From Halobacillus andaensis (GTDB lineage: Bacteria > Bacillota > Bacilli > Bacillales > Halobacillaceae), in NCBI RefSeq assembly GCF_014636475.1, contig NZ_BMEL01000001.1, forward strand, positions 1,240,001-1,304,000: a DNA stretch of 64,000 nt, given 5' to 3'. Under the pieces are notes generated by a model. The model saw only the letters and a program-made list of their open reading frames with translations. It did no database searches and had not been told where the DNA came from. Positions within the stretch are counted from its first letter, which is position 1. Every line of letters starts with the position of its first letter. Made by a program: the position numbers and the translations under genes. Positions 8,338-16,815 of the stretch are shown here, piece by piece.

Positions 8338-9524
8338 GATGGCTCCCCTCCTTTAACTTGGCGACGTTTTTTCTCCAAAAAGTAACTGAGGATAAATAGC
8401 AAAATGCCTCCGGTGAAAAAGAAGATCGAGCGATCCATAAACGCCCATGCCAATTGAAAATAAGCAACGAATGTTGTAATGAGAAAAGCCAGCGTTCCTT
8501 TCATAACCCACTCTGGTTGTTCCTTTCGATAGCCAGCAAGCAGCCATCCGAGCGAATAAGCGAACATAAGCAGCAACGACAAAAGATCGCCTGCCCCGAT
8601 TCGAAACACTGGAATGAAGAGCACCAAATCAATCCAATTAAATTTTGTGGACTCCATGGCCGATTGAATCACAGCGTACATAAAGAGAATCGACCAGGCT
8701 AAGAAGAAGAAGTTTGAATACTCGACATCCTCACTTTCATAGCCTAAAAGAAACACTTGAAAAAGATTCAATGTAAAGATAGACAATACAGCGATTGATC
8801 CAAAGGTTTTCAAATGGAGCTGCCCATAAGGCAAATGACTCACGATATAAAGGGCGAGGAAAAGAAGAATCAGCCAATAATAAGACCAGCCATATGAAAA
8901 AACAAACACCATCGATTGAATGACATAGCTGATAGCAAACAACCCGGTTAAGAGACGGTTCCCATTTTTGTACAAAACCCAGCCAAGCCCTGCAACAAAC
9001 AATAGACCAAGTGGAATGTAAAAGTCTTGATACGTACTTCCGCTATAAATTTGGCCAGCTGTAACAATAACTAACGTAGCTAAAAATAAAATGGATTCTT
9101 TAAAAACAAGCAATAAGCCAAAACCAGCCAGCGACCAGATTAAAAAAGGAAAAGCACTAAATGACGTAAAGTGATACATTTGTCCGGTTAAAAAGATGCC
9201 AGCTCCAAACACACATAAGGCAATAATAATGAAGCTAAGTCCCACTGGCTTTGAACGCCGTTGATATAACATCGCGCCAGTTCCATAAAAAACAAGCAGG
9301 AAAAAGAGGATAATCGCCATTTTCACAAGATCTGATAAAGCGGACCAATTTGATGCTATAAACGTAAGAAAACCTAAACCGATAAATAATGCGGCAAAGG
9401 TAAGTAAAACCGGATGTCCGGTCTTTTTTTCATAACGTTTTAGAATTTGCACCCTTTGCCCAGAAGTGATCACACCATCTTTTACCCAGCGCTCTGATTC
9501 CTTCTCTAGTTGTCCGCGGTTCAC
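8334..9524 (-). CDS. DUF2157 polytopic membrane protein
   Basis: A 396-aa protein with a short soluble N-terminus (WVKDGVITSGQRVQILKRYEKK) as in DUF2157 proteins, then ten or more hydrophobic helices and a lysine-rich tail. The start is GTG with AGGAAAGGG about ten bases upstream. It is the middle gene of a three-gene operon: DUF418 ends 15 bp upstream and the GDYXXLXY partner overlaps downstream. Function unknown; a membrane complex with its partner is a reasonable inference. Confidence 0.85.
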   Translation of the reverse strand: MNRGQLEKESERWVKDGVITSGQRVQILKRYEKKTGHPVLLTFAALFIGLGFLTFIASNWSALSDLVKMAIILFFLLVFYGTGAMLYQRRSKPVGLSFIIIALCVFGAGIFLTGQMYHFTSFSAFPFLIWSLAGFGLLLVFKESILFLATLVIVTAGQIYSGSTYQDFYIPLGLLFVAGLGWVLYKNGNRLLTGLFAISYVIQSMVFVFSYGWSYYWLILLFLALYIVSHLPYGQLHLKTFGSIAVLSIFTLNLFQVFLLGYESEDVEYSNFFFLAWSILFMYAVIQSAMESTKFNWIDLVLFIPVFRIGAGDLLSLLLMFAYSLGWLLAGYRKEQPEWVMKGTLAFLITTFVAYFQLAWAFMDRSIFFFTGGILLFILSYFLEKKRRQVKGGEPS

Positions 9525-9539
9525 AAGATCATCCCTTTC

Positions 9540-10730
9540 CTAAGAGGCCTGACTGTCAGAACGTTTAAGAGGCTGTTTCTTACCATACGTCATTGTTCTC
9601 CATAACCATTCCAGCGGTCCATATTGGTATTTATTAATCCATAGCTTGCTCAATACCACTTGAAAGCTAAATATAATGACTACGATTCCTACACTCGCAA
9701 GCGGAGTAACTTCTCCGTACCACCCAAAGCCAACAGAATAAAATAAAATAAAACAGATCACCGATTGAAAAATGTAGTTTGATAGTGACATTCGTCCAAC
9801 CCACGTTAAAGGCTTCACCAGCTTTTTACCCACTGATGAACGAAAAGCTAAAGTGACCGTTAATAAATAAAAAACAGCTGAGGAAGATCCGCCGATATTA
9901 TCCTGCATCAATTGAAACCATTCGGGATTCCCTATCACATATGGTCCGGCTTTAAATAAAATAAATAATACCCCGGTCATCACCCACCATCTTTTAATCG
10001 TGGCCAAATGGTCCTCCGGGTGATGCAGCCATTTCTTTTTAGCAATATATGCGCCCAATAAAAACATAGGTATTAGAGATAAAGCAAGCAGAGGTAAAGT
10101 GGCTAAATTGTTGCTGTACGTCCAATCAGCAAAATTTTGCTGCCAAATATTGAGCAGCGATCCTTCTCCATAATTTTGTTTGGCCGCTTCCACTTCCGCA
10201 TACGAGCTAAATGCGCCGAGCTTACTTCTCACGGCATAGAGCCCTAAGGTTAACGGGAATGTGAGAACACCAAGCATAGTGAAGGCAGTAATGATCAGAG
10301 TCTTAGGTGAAGCATTAAAAAAGGCAAACATAGCAAATCCGAATAATCCGTAAGACAATAAGATATCCCCATGCCAAATGAGAAAGGCGTGAACCGCTCC
10401 AAATCCAAGCAGTACCATCAGCCTGCGAAATATGATGGGGCGGTAAGAAACATGTTTTTGTTCTAATCGTTCCTTCATCATATAAAGACCGAAGCCGAAC
10501 ATAAGTGAAAATAATGTATAAAAACTAGCTTGAAAAAAGATATCAATGATCGTTTGAACGGCTTGACTGGTCTCCGAAGGGAAAAATTGATCTTCGCCGC
10601 CGTACAAGAAATAAGGTGCGTTAAAGGCAGGAACATTCACCATAAATATGCCCAAAATTGCCAAGCCGCGAGCTGCATCGATCCAGCTCAGCCGATCTCT
10701 ATCTTGTAAAGGTGCCCCCTGTTGTTTCAC
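9540..10730 (-). CDS. DUF418 (YeiB-like) membrane protein
   Basis: The N-terminus IDAARGLAILGIFMVNVPAF is the hallmark of DUF418 proteins (YeiB in E. coli, YxaH and YrkO in B. subtilis). About ten membrane helices follow, and the C-terminal GPLEWLWR motif is typical. The protein is 396 aa and starts at GTG behind AAGGGGGAA. It is first in the operon with DUF2157 and GDYXXLXY and diverges from gerPA. Members resemble acyltransferase-like membrane proteins; no substrate is established. Confidence 0.88.
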   Translation of the reverse strand: MKQQGAPLQDRDRLSWIDAARGLAILGIFMVNVPAFNAPYFLYGGEDQFFPSETSQAVQTIIDIFFQASFYTLFSLMFGFGLYMMKERLEQKHVSYRPIIFRRLMVLLGFGAVHAFLIWHGDILLSYGLFGFAMFAFFNASPKTLIITAFTMLGVLTFPLTLGLYAVRSKLGAFSSYAEVEAAKQNYGEGSLLNIWQQNFADWTYSNNLATLPLLALSLIPMFLLGAYIAKKKWLHHPEDHLATIKRWWVMTGVLFILFKAGPYVIGNPEWFQLMQDNIGGSSSAVFYLLTVTLAFRSSVGKKLVKPLTWVGRMSLSNYIFQSVICFILFYSVGFGWYGEVTPLASVGIVVIIFSFQVVLSKLWINKYQYGPLEWLWRTMTYGKKQPLKRSDSQAS

Positions 10731-10817
10731 TAAGATTCCCCCTTATTAATTTCATTTTACTTTTATTACGATATTTACACAATGTTGGTTCATATAGATG
10801 TAGAAAGGAGAATATTT

Positions 10818-11033
10818 ATGCCTGCAAAAGTTGGCTTCGTTAAAATCATTACCGTATCTTCCGCTGGTGTCTTTAATATTGGAGATGTGTTCAGCATGAC
10901 TCCTCATGCTACTTCGAAAACTTTTGCCGGAGGAGGTTCATTTAATACAGGTAATGGGATTCGAATCCATTTAGATAAAGCAGAAACGTATATTAATGAT
11001 AAAGAAGTTATCGATCAGTCTTTAAACGAATAA
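10818..11033 (+). CDS. gerPA: Spore germination protein GerPA
   Basis: First gene of the six-gene gerP operon, which in Bacillus lets germinants pass the spore coat. The 71-aa protein shares the GerPA/GerPF pattern: N-terminal MPA, FNIGDVF, then a Gly/Ser-rich stretch FAGGGSFNTGN. The ATG follows GAAAGGAG; the frame extends upstream to another ATG without a ribosome site. I did not find a convincing sigma-K promoter just upstream, although the operon is sigma-K dependent in B. subtilis. Confidence 0.9.
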   Translation: MPAKVGFVKIITVSSAGVFNIGDVFSMTPHATSKTFAGGGSFNTGNGIRIHLDKAETYINDKEVIDQSLNE

Positions 11034-11046
11034 GGGGGGATTTAAT

Positions 11047-11268
11047 GTGAATATGACGATTTATCAAACCATCTCCATTCGCTACATTAAGATTGGAACA
11101 GTCGCTAACTCTTCCATTATTCAAATTGGCAGCTCAGGCGTTATTCAAGCACAAGCTGATTTATATAACACAGGTACGTTTACTGAGCCAGCAAAAGAAC
11201 CAGAGCCCAAAGATGGAGAAGTGTACATTCCTGAAGCAGACTCCGGTCCTCTCGTTCCGCTTACGTAG
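11047..11268 (+). CDS. gerPB: Spore germination protein GerPB
   Basis: A 73-aa GerPB protein recognised by the YQTISIRYIKI start, SSIIQIGSSG and the C-terminal PDSGPLVPL-like ending (ADSGPLVPLT). The GTG start lies seven bases after GGGGGGA; a later in-frame ATG would be too far from that site. The gap to gerPA is 13 bp. It is thought to act in the inner coat with the other GerP proteins during germinant entry. Confidence 0.92.
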   Translation: MNMTIYQTISIRYIKIGTVANSSIIQIGSSGVIQAQADLYNTGTFTEPAKEPEPKDGEVYIPEADSGPLVPLT

Positions 11269-11315
11269 GCAAATTTCGGTGTCAAACAGCATAAGCTAAA
11301 AAGGGGTGAATGCTA

Positions 11316-11840
11316 ATGAACAACTATTATTCCTGGGATCAGTGGATGCAGCAAGTCATGGAACAAATGCAAGAGCAGCAGCGGCTTATTGAAGAACTCA
11401 CCCAAAAGCTTGAGCATTTACAATCGAAAGAACAGACGAAAACAGTGATCGAAAAGATTGAATACCATTTTGATCAATTAAAAATTGAAACACTGGAGGG
11501 CACGTTACAAATTGGCCTGACGCCGAACGGTTCTCCGGAAACGAATATAGAAGACTTGTATACCGGACAAACTGCTGAACCTTATTTAGATGAGCTAATG
11601 GGACACTCGGTGCCTCAAGCGATTGATGATTATGTAAGAAGCCATCACCTCTCTCTTCCCGGGGATCACCGAGACCATATGATTAAGGATATTAATCAAC
11701 AATTGCCTGAACGATTTGAGGCGCATAAAAAGCACGAACCAAACCTTTCCAATGAGCAAATCGCCCAGCGGCTCGCAGAAGAAATTAGACGTTCTGTCGG
11801 TCAATATTTAGACCAATATGAAAATGGGGGATCCGAATGA
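11316..11840 (+). CDS. gerPC: Spore germination protein GerPC
   Basis: The third gerP gene encodes 174 aa. The N-terminal part (about residues 10-50) is a glutamine-rich coiled coil beginning near MQQVMEQMQEQQ. The C-terminal part is acidic and has the conserved ETLEGTLQIGL stretch. I selected the second of two close in-frame ATGs because AGGGGTG is then seven bases away. The stop overlaps the gerPD start (ATGA). It is slightly shorter than B. subtilis GerPC (about 205 aa). Confidence 0.88.
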   Translation: MNNYYSWDQWMQQVMEQMQEQQRLIEELTQKLEHLQSKEQTKTVIEKIEYHFDQLKIETLEGTLQIGLTPNGSPETNIEDLYTGQTAEPYLDELMGHSVPQAIDDYVRSHHLSLPGDHRDHMIKDINQQLPERFEAHKKHEPNLSNEQIAQRLAEEIRRSVGQYLDQYENGGSE

Positions 11841-12028
11841 ATTTCACCGTTCATAACTATGGATTAGATGTTGGGAACGTTCATGTAACAAGTGTAACGA
11901 CGTCTTCGGTGTTTTTAATTGGTGATAACCGCACCATTCGATTGCGTTCTTATTTTGACACACCACCGGAATCCTTAATCATAGGTCCTTATACGGAAGA
12001 GACAGAGGAAATTGAGAATGACGAATAA
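11837..12028 (+). CDS. gerPD: Spore germination protein GerPD
   Basis: A 63-aa GerPD protein: MNFTVHNYGLDVGNVHV at the N-terminus, then SSVFLIGDN, the recurring GerP beta-hairpin motif. The start overlaps gerPC by four bases and the end overlaps gerPE by 11, implying tight translational coupling. The C-terminus is very acidic (EETEEIENDE). Confidence 0.9.
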   Translation: MNFTVHNYGLDVGNVHVTSVTTSSVFLIGDNRTIRLRSYFDTPPESLIIGPYTEETEEIENDE

Positions 12029-12389
12029 GCGAATAGCTGATGTACACCAAGCTGAAATGACCACGATTACCGTCGGTTCTGGTTTGCTCATTGGCGACTT
12101 GGTGCATTACCATCCTCGAGCGAAAGTGTTGGCTGTCCAAGAAGAAACACGTACTTTTCAGGACTTTATCGATTTTGAAGATTTACCGTTTTTTCAAGCT
12201 GAGCTTTCACCACCGAAACCTCCCATAACTATTGACACCACTATTATCCACCATCATTCTTCCATTCGCGTACAAAATGTCCACATAAAAAGTGCTTCCA
12301 CTGCCGGTCTTGTCCAAATCGGCAGCATCGATTATGTAGACGGTGAATCTAGACTAAAACATATTCGTATCCTAGAAAGCGAACAGTAA
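12018..12389 (+). CDS. gerPE: Spore germination protein GerPE
   Basis: A 123-aa GerPE protein with two repeats of the GerP motif: ITVGSGLLIGD near the N-terminus and STAGLVQIGS near the C-terminus, the latter after an HHHSSIRVQNV stretch. The ATG was preferred to a TTG six bases upstream because GAGGAA then has normal spacing. It is separated from gerPF by 50 bp, the only large gap in the operon, where a sigma-K-like promoter lies. Confidence 0.88.
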   Translation: MTNKRIADVHQAEMTTITVGSGLLIGDLVHYHPRAKVLAVQEETRTFQDFIDFEDLPFFQAELSPPKPPITIDTTIIHHHSSIRVQNVHIKSASTAGLVQIGSIDYVDGESRLKHIRILESEQ

Positions 12390-12409
12390 GGATTTTTTCA
12401 CATACGCTA
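12383..12409 (+). promoter_or_regulatory. Candidate sigma-K promoter in front of gerPF
   Basis: AACA followed after 16 bases by CATACGCTA matches the sigma-K pattern (AC, spacer of 16-17, CATANNNTA). It begins in the last codons of gerPE and ends about 30 bp before the gerPF ATG. TATAAT overlaps it, so a sigma-A -10 cannot be excluded. Confidence 0.5.
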
Positions 12410-12439
12410 TAATAGTAAGCAGATAAGGAGGACTTCGTT

Positions 12440-12655
12440 ATGCCATCCATTATTGGTCCTTTCCGTATCAATAGTATAAGTGGAGGAGTCGTTAACTTGG
12501 GGGATTCGTTCTATATTTCTCCTAAGAGTTCCTCAAAAACGACAACCGGGTCAGGTTCATCCAATACCGGTGATTTTATTGCGACATATAACGGCTTTAG
12601 TAACGTACAGCCGGTAGATCCCGATGTCAATGATCAAAATGTAGGCGGCGCCTAG
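12440..12655 (+). CDS. gerPF: Spore germination protein GerPF
   Basis: Last gerP gene, 71 aa, very similar in plan to GerPA: MPSIIGPFRINSIS, NLGDSFYISPKSSSKT, a Gly/Ser stretch with NTGDF, and the C-terminal VDPDVNDQNVGG. It has its own strong AAGGAGG site and possibly its own promoter, so it could be made in excess over the others. A GGTACC-type terminator hairpin follows. Confidence 0.93.
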   Translation: MPSIIGPFRINSISGGVVNLGDSFYISPKSSSKTTTGSGSSNTGDFIATYNGFSNVQPVDPDVNDQNVGGA

Positions 12656-12660
12656 CGTCA

Positions 12661-12690
12661 CCTCGGTACCAGGTACCGAGGCTCTTTTTT
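12661..12690 (+). terminator. gerP operon terminator made from a GGTACC palindrome
   Basis: CCTCGGTACC and its complement flank a single A and are followed by CTC and seven T. The same palindrome core returns 40 bp downstream and at 28.65 kb. Confidence 0.8.
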
Positions 12691-12717
12691 TACTGCCTCT
12701 GACCGCTTTTTTGTCTC

Positions 12718-12733
12718 TCGGTACCTGGTACCA
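12718..12733. repeat. Second GGTACC palindrome
   Basis: TCGGTACCTGGTACC repeats the core of the preceding terminator in inverted orientation. It lacks a following T-tract. It belongs to the dispersed family also seen at 28646-28688. Confidence 0.5.
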
Positions 12734-12788
12734 ATCAGCTCTCTTACCGCAAAAGAGCGGTACCGTCAGCACTCCCATCGTAAAACAG

Positions 12789-12831
12789 CAAAAAAGCCTT
12801 TCATCCCTTTACAGCGGGTGAAAGGCTTTTT
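12789..12831. terminator. Terminator of the addB-addA-yisB operon
   Basis: AAAAAGCCTTTCA pairs with TGAAAGGCTTTTT around a GC-containing loop, with CCC/GGG extending the stem. T-runs are present on both strands. It lies just past the yisB stop. Confidence 0.88.
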
Positions 12832-12839
12832 AGGCCCTT

Positions 12840-13124
12840 TTATCTTTTCTTTCGGTTTGACGTTCTTGTCGTTATTTTTTTCTCAGGATCCTGCTTTTTC
12901 ACCCAGCGCAAATACTTTCTCATTGTTGGGTGATCCGCTAACCGTTCCAGCGTGTGATAAAAATTGGCCAGCTCTTCATTTGTAAACAGAGCGTGGATTT
13001 GGCGATGACAGGCACTGCACAGCTTAGCTGTCGGCCCGTCTACTCCTCCATGCTGTTTTGGGATCAAATGGTGCTCCGTTGTCTTTACGGGGCTGCGCTG
13101 ACACAATTCGCAATTTTCATCCAC
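12840..13124 (-). CDS. yisB: HNH endonuclease domain protein (YisB-like)
   Basis: A 94-aa HNH protein: CELC near residue 5, the catalytic HHLIPKQHGG, and CSACHRQIH, giving two Cys pairs for a structural zinc and the HNH metal site. I place the start at GTG, one base after the addA stop, because GGAGGTGG inside the addA end is then the ribosome site. The longer frame lacks a site. The basic C-terminus (RTSNRKKR) may bind DNA. It follows addBA as in B. subtilis, but without sbcDC in between. Confidence 0.82.
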   Translation of the reverse strand: MDENCELCQRSPVKTTEHHLIPKQHGGVDGPTAKLCSACHRQIHALFTNEELANFYHTLERLADHPTMRKYLRWVKKQDPEKKITTRTSNRKKR

Positions 13125-13125
13125 A

Positions 13126-16100
13126 CTACTCCACCTCCACCGTAAGGGATCCATTAAAGAAATAAAGATAGCTTTTCTCGACCGGCTTCTTCCAGATCTT
13201 CTCTAAAGCCGTTTTATATAATTGAATCTGCGTGCGGTACCGTTCCTTTAATTGCTCCTGTACGTGCTCTCCTTCAGGAATGGCATCCGTTTTATAATCC
13301 AGGATGAGCCATCCTTCTCCATAAGGAATAACAGCATCGATAACCCCCTGGATAAACACTTTCTCTTCCGTCGCTTCTTCCCAGTCTTGATACACTTCAT
13401 CTGCCGGTAACGTTAAACTAAAAGGAACTTCGCGCTCAATATGTTCAGCATTTTGCACCAGTTTCCCCATTGGTGTTTCAAAAAAGTTGGCGATGGCTTG
13501 ATAGTTAATCTCATCAGCTTCTTCGCGGCGAAGAACTTCTTTATGAACAAGATGCTCGACAAACTCTTCCACTTCTTCGAGCGTTTTCGGTTGACGAAGA
13601 GGGAGGTGCTGCATGACCGTATGCATCGCTGTACCTCTTTCACCAGCTGATAACCCTTGTTTCTCCTGCATAAATCGAGGCCGCTTTACAAGAGGCGCTC
13701 GATTAGGTACTAAAAGCTGATCGCTTGAGTATTCATCAAGTACTTCTCGCTGTCGTTTAATCTCAGTTACCGTTTGTTTTGCTCGTGAATGAGCAGCTTT
13801 TTGGTAAGGATAAAGAAAATCAAGACGATCTACTCTCTCATCAGCTTCGACCTCAACAGGATTCCACTGTTCGATGTGCTCCTGCAGCTTTTCATCACGC
13901 TGCTGTTCCATCTCTTCTACCACCGCATACTCGCTGCCGTGGGCTAAGTGAATCTCCCATTCAGAGGCATCTTTTTCAATCTCCTCCGCTGTTTTCACCT
14001 CGACTTCATCTGTGCGCAGCGCTTCACTGTCCTGATGCCGAATAAGGGAAGGACCGACCCAATCTAAATAAGACTTGGCTTCCAGGCGGTGGTGCGGAGG
14101 CAGGACCCAGTCGGGATGGTCTAAATAGCTCATCCATTTCTCCTGTTTCTTTTCAAACGATGCTACATTTCCAACCATAACTAGTTTTTCTTTCGCTCTT
14201 GTTAAAGCTACATATAGAACGCGCATTTCTTCCGCTAATAACTCCCGAAGCTTCACACGTTTAATGGCATGGTAAGCAAGTGTCGGATACATGAGGCGTT
14301 TATTAGGATCAATATACCTCGATCCAAACCCATAATCTTTATGCAGCAAGTACCGCTCTTTTAAATCCATCATATTAAATTGCTTGTCCATAGCCCCAAG
14401 CAGTACAACAGGAAACTCAAGTCCTTTACTCTTGTGGATTGTCATAATGCGAACGACGTCCTCTTGCTCCCCAAGGGCCCGCGCGGCTCCAAGGTCATCT
14501 CCTCGCTCCTCCATCCGTTCAATAAAGCGAAGAAAGCGAAACAATCCTCTAAACGAAGTAGATTCATAGGAACGTGCTCGATCATACAATGCGCGCAAAT
14601 TGGCTTGGCGCTGACGACCTCCAGGCATTCCCCCGACAAAATCGTAGTACCCCGTTTCCCGGTAAATCTGCCAAATCAAATCAGATAACGCTCCTTGCCG
14701 GGCACGCTCGCGAAAATCGTCCAATTGCTTAAGGAAATGAGTAATCTTTTTCCCTATTTCTGAACGTCCAGCTGCCAATTTAATCGACTCAAAATAGCTT
14801 ACTCTTTTCTCCTCTAGCCTAAGCTGCATCAATTCATCTTCATTTAAGCCGACAATCGGTGATTTAAGTACAGAGGCGAGGGGAATATCCTGCAACGGAT
14901 TATCAATGATTTTGAGCAGGTTAAGCATTACTTTTACTTCAATTGCTTCAAAATACCCTGTCGAAAGCTCAGCATAAACAGGAATACCCTGCTGCTTTAA
15001 CTCATCAACAATGGTGGAAGCCCAAGTCATCGATCGCATTAATATCACGATATCCCGATACTGAACGGGACGCTTCACGCCGGTTTCTTTATCCACAACT
15101 TGCAGCGGCTCTTCCTCGCCATACCCAAGCCATGTACGTATTTTTTCTCCATACGCTCTTGCTTCTAACTGCGCTTTCTCTAAATCTTCGAAGCTTTCTT
15201 CTTGGGATTGCTCCTCTTTCGCTTCACGATCAATGATCAAAAGTTCAGCTTTCGCATAGTCGGATGGATTTTCATCGTAGACACTATTGCTGTAAATGAG
15301 CTCAGCTTCAGGCTCATAATTCATTTCCCCTACTTCTTCATCCAGCACTTGACGAAAGACGTAATTAGCCGCATCTAATACTTGTTTGCGGCTTCGAAAA
15401 TTACGAGCCAAATCAATCCGTTCTCCATCATGATCCGCCTGGCCGTAAAGCTTATACTTGGTTAAGAACAGAGATGGTTCAGCGTGACGGAAGCGATAAA
15501 TGCTTTGCTTTACGTCTCCAACCATAAATAAATGGCCAGCTTCTGGATCATCTGTCAGCAGTCGAAGTAATGTCTCTTGCACGAGGTTCGTATCCTGATA
15601 CTCATCGATCAGTACTTCTGAAAATTGATCATGAAAACTTTTCGCTACAGAAGAAGGCACAAGGTTTTCTTTCGTGGATGTTTCATCTACTAAGATTTGC
15701 AGGCAATAGTGCTCTAAATCCGAAAAGTCAACGAGCGCTTTCTCTTTTTTCAACTGCTGATAACGCTCATGGAAATCCTGGACGACCACAGCAAGCTGCT
15801 TCATGACAGGATGCAGAGCTTTCATATCGTTTAAATAGCTCACAAGCTTACGATGGAACCATTCTTCTTTCATGCTCATCCATCGTTTTTTGTAACGATC
15901 CCTGATTTTTTTCGCACGCTCTTTTTTCTTTTCATCACATTCCATTTTCTTTCTCGACAGCGCAGCAAACTTGCTCGTACTCATGTACGTTTGCAGCTCC
16001 TCCCAGGAGATCTCGAGCGCCCCTTTTGCCTGTTGAACCATCTCAAGATCAAGAGCGGCCGTTTCTCCGTAGCTTGAAGGCCCGTCTGCTTCTCTCGTCA

Positions 16101-16815
16101 GATCAACCAGCTGCTGAATCTCAGCTTCCATGGAATCAAGCTGGCTTTTCACATCTCGTTTTAGCAGCTGAAGCCATGGCAGATCTTCTTCGTTTTGCAC
16201 TTCGTTATCCTGATACATAGCCACCATGTCTTCCAGCCACTGCTCAGGCCACGGGTTTTGCATAGAAAAGGTATGAAGATCGAGAACGAGTTTCTCAACA
16301 TCTAAGTCATTTCGGTCACTGGAAAAGCGATCTACAACGTCGAAAAACTGCTGCTGTTCCTTACCTTCTTTTCCGTACCAATCTTCAAATAAATCTTCCA
16401 GCACTTCCTGACGAATTAAATCGGCCTCCACGTCATCTGCAATTCTAAATCCAGGATCTAAGTCTAGAAGATAGGCATACTTTCGTACGACCTCCATACA
16501 AAAAGAATGCAGGGTGGAAATGGATGCATTTTGTAATAAAGATAATTGTTTTTTTAAGTGTCGTGATTCAGGGTTGCTTTCTAAGGATTTACTTAATGCT
16601 AACCCGACTCTATTTCGCATTTCTTGCGCGGCTGCATTCGTAAAAGTTACAACGAGCAGCGAATCAATGTTGACCGGCGCTTCTTTATTTAAGAGTTTTT
16701 GAATAATCCGTTCAACGAGTACCGCTGTTTTACCAGAGCCCGCAGCCGCTGAAACGAGAATATTTTTTCCTTGAGTGTAAATCGCGCGCTCTTGTTCTTT
16801 AGTCCAGCTGACCAC
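13126..16815 (-). CDS. addA: ATP-dependent helicase/nuclease subunit A (AddA)
   Basis: The main motor of AddAB, the Gram-positive counterpart of RecBCD, which resects double-strand breaks up to Chi. It is a UvrD/Rep-type SF1 helicase with Walker A AAAGSGKTAVLVERI near residue 25, motif II LIDEYQDTN, and motif IV-VI sequences (VGDVKQSIYRFR, MTIHKSKGLEFPVV, RVLYVALTRAKEKL). The RecB-like nuclease domain sits at the C-terminus (LILDYKTD). GTG is preferred to an ATG six bases upstream because AGGAG would otherwise be one base from the start. It overlaps the end of addB by 17 bases. Confidence 0.93.
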   Translation of the reverse strand: MVSWTKEQERAIYTQGKNILVSAAAGSGKTAVLVERIIQKLLNKEAPVNIDSLLVVTFTNAAAQEMRNRVGLALSKSLESNPESRHLKKQLSLLQNASISTLHSFCMEVVRKYAYLLDLDPGFRIADDVEADLIRQEVLEDLFEDWYGKEGKEQQQFFDVVDRFSSDRNDLDVEKLVLDLHTFSMQNPWPEQWLEDMVAMYQDNEVQNEEDLPWLQLLKRDVKSQLDSMEAEIQQLVDLTREADGPSSYGETAALDLEMVQQAKGALEISWEELQTYMSTSKFAALSRKKMECDEKKKERAKKIRDRYKKRWMSMKEEWFHRKLVSYLNDMKALHPVMKQLAVVVQDFHERYQQLKKEKALVDFSDLEHYCLQILVDETSTKENLVPSSVAKSFHDQFSEVLIDEYQDTNLVQETLLRLLTDDPEAGHLFMVGDVKQSIYRFRHAEPSLFLTKYKLYGQADHDGERIDLARNFRSRKQVLDAANYVFRQVLDEEVGEMNYEPEAELIYSNSVYDENPSDYAKAELLIIDREAKEEQSQEESFEDLEKAQLEARAYGEKIRTWLGYGEEEPLQVVDKETGVKRPVQYRDIVILMRSMTWASTIVDELKQQGIPVYAELSTGYFEAIEVKVMLNLLKIIDNPLQDIPLASVLKSPIVGLNEDELMQLRLEEKRVSYFESIKLAAGRSEIGKKITHFLKQLDDFRERARQGALSDLIWQIYRETGYYDFVGGMPGGRQRQANLRALYDRARSYESTSFRGLFRFLRFIERMEERGDDLGAARALGEQEDVVRIMTIHKSKGLEFPVVLLGAMDKQFNMMDLKERYLLHKDYGFGSRYIDPNKRLMYPTLAYHAIKRVKLRELLAEEMRVLYVALTRAKEKLVMVGNVASFEKKQEKWMSYLDHPDWVLPPHHRLEAKSYLDWVGPSLIRHQDSEALRTDEVEVKTAEEIEKDASEWEIHLAHGSEYAVVEEMEQQRDEKLQEHIEQWNPVEVEADERVDRLDFLYPYQKAAHSRAKQTVTEIKRQREVLDEYSSDQLLVPNRAPLVKRPRFMQEKQGLSAGERGTAMHTVMQHLPLRQPKTLEEVEEFVEHLVHKEVLRREEADEINYQAIANFFETPMGKLVQNAEHIEREVPFSLTLPADEVYQDWEEATEEKVFIQGVIDAVIPYGEGWLILDYKTDAIPEGEHVQEQLKERYRTQIQLYKTALEKIWKKPVEKSYLYFFNGSLTVEVE

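Noticed and set aside
10741-10817. Sigma-K promoter directly before gerPA
   Set aside because: CATATAGAT is only a partial -10 and no AC stands at 16-17 bp; not convincing without transcript data.
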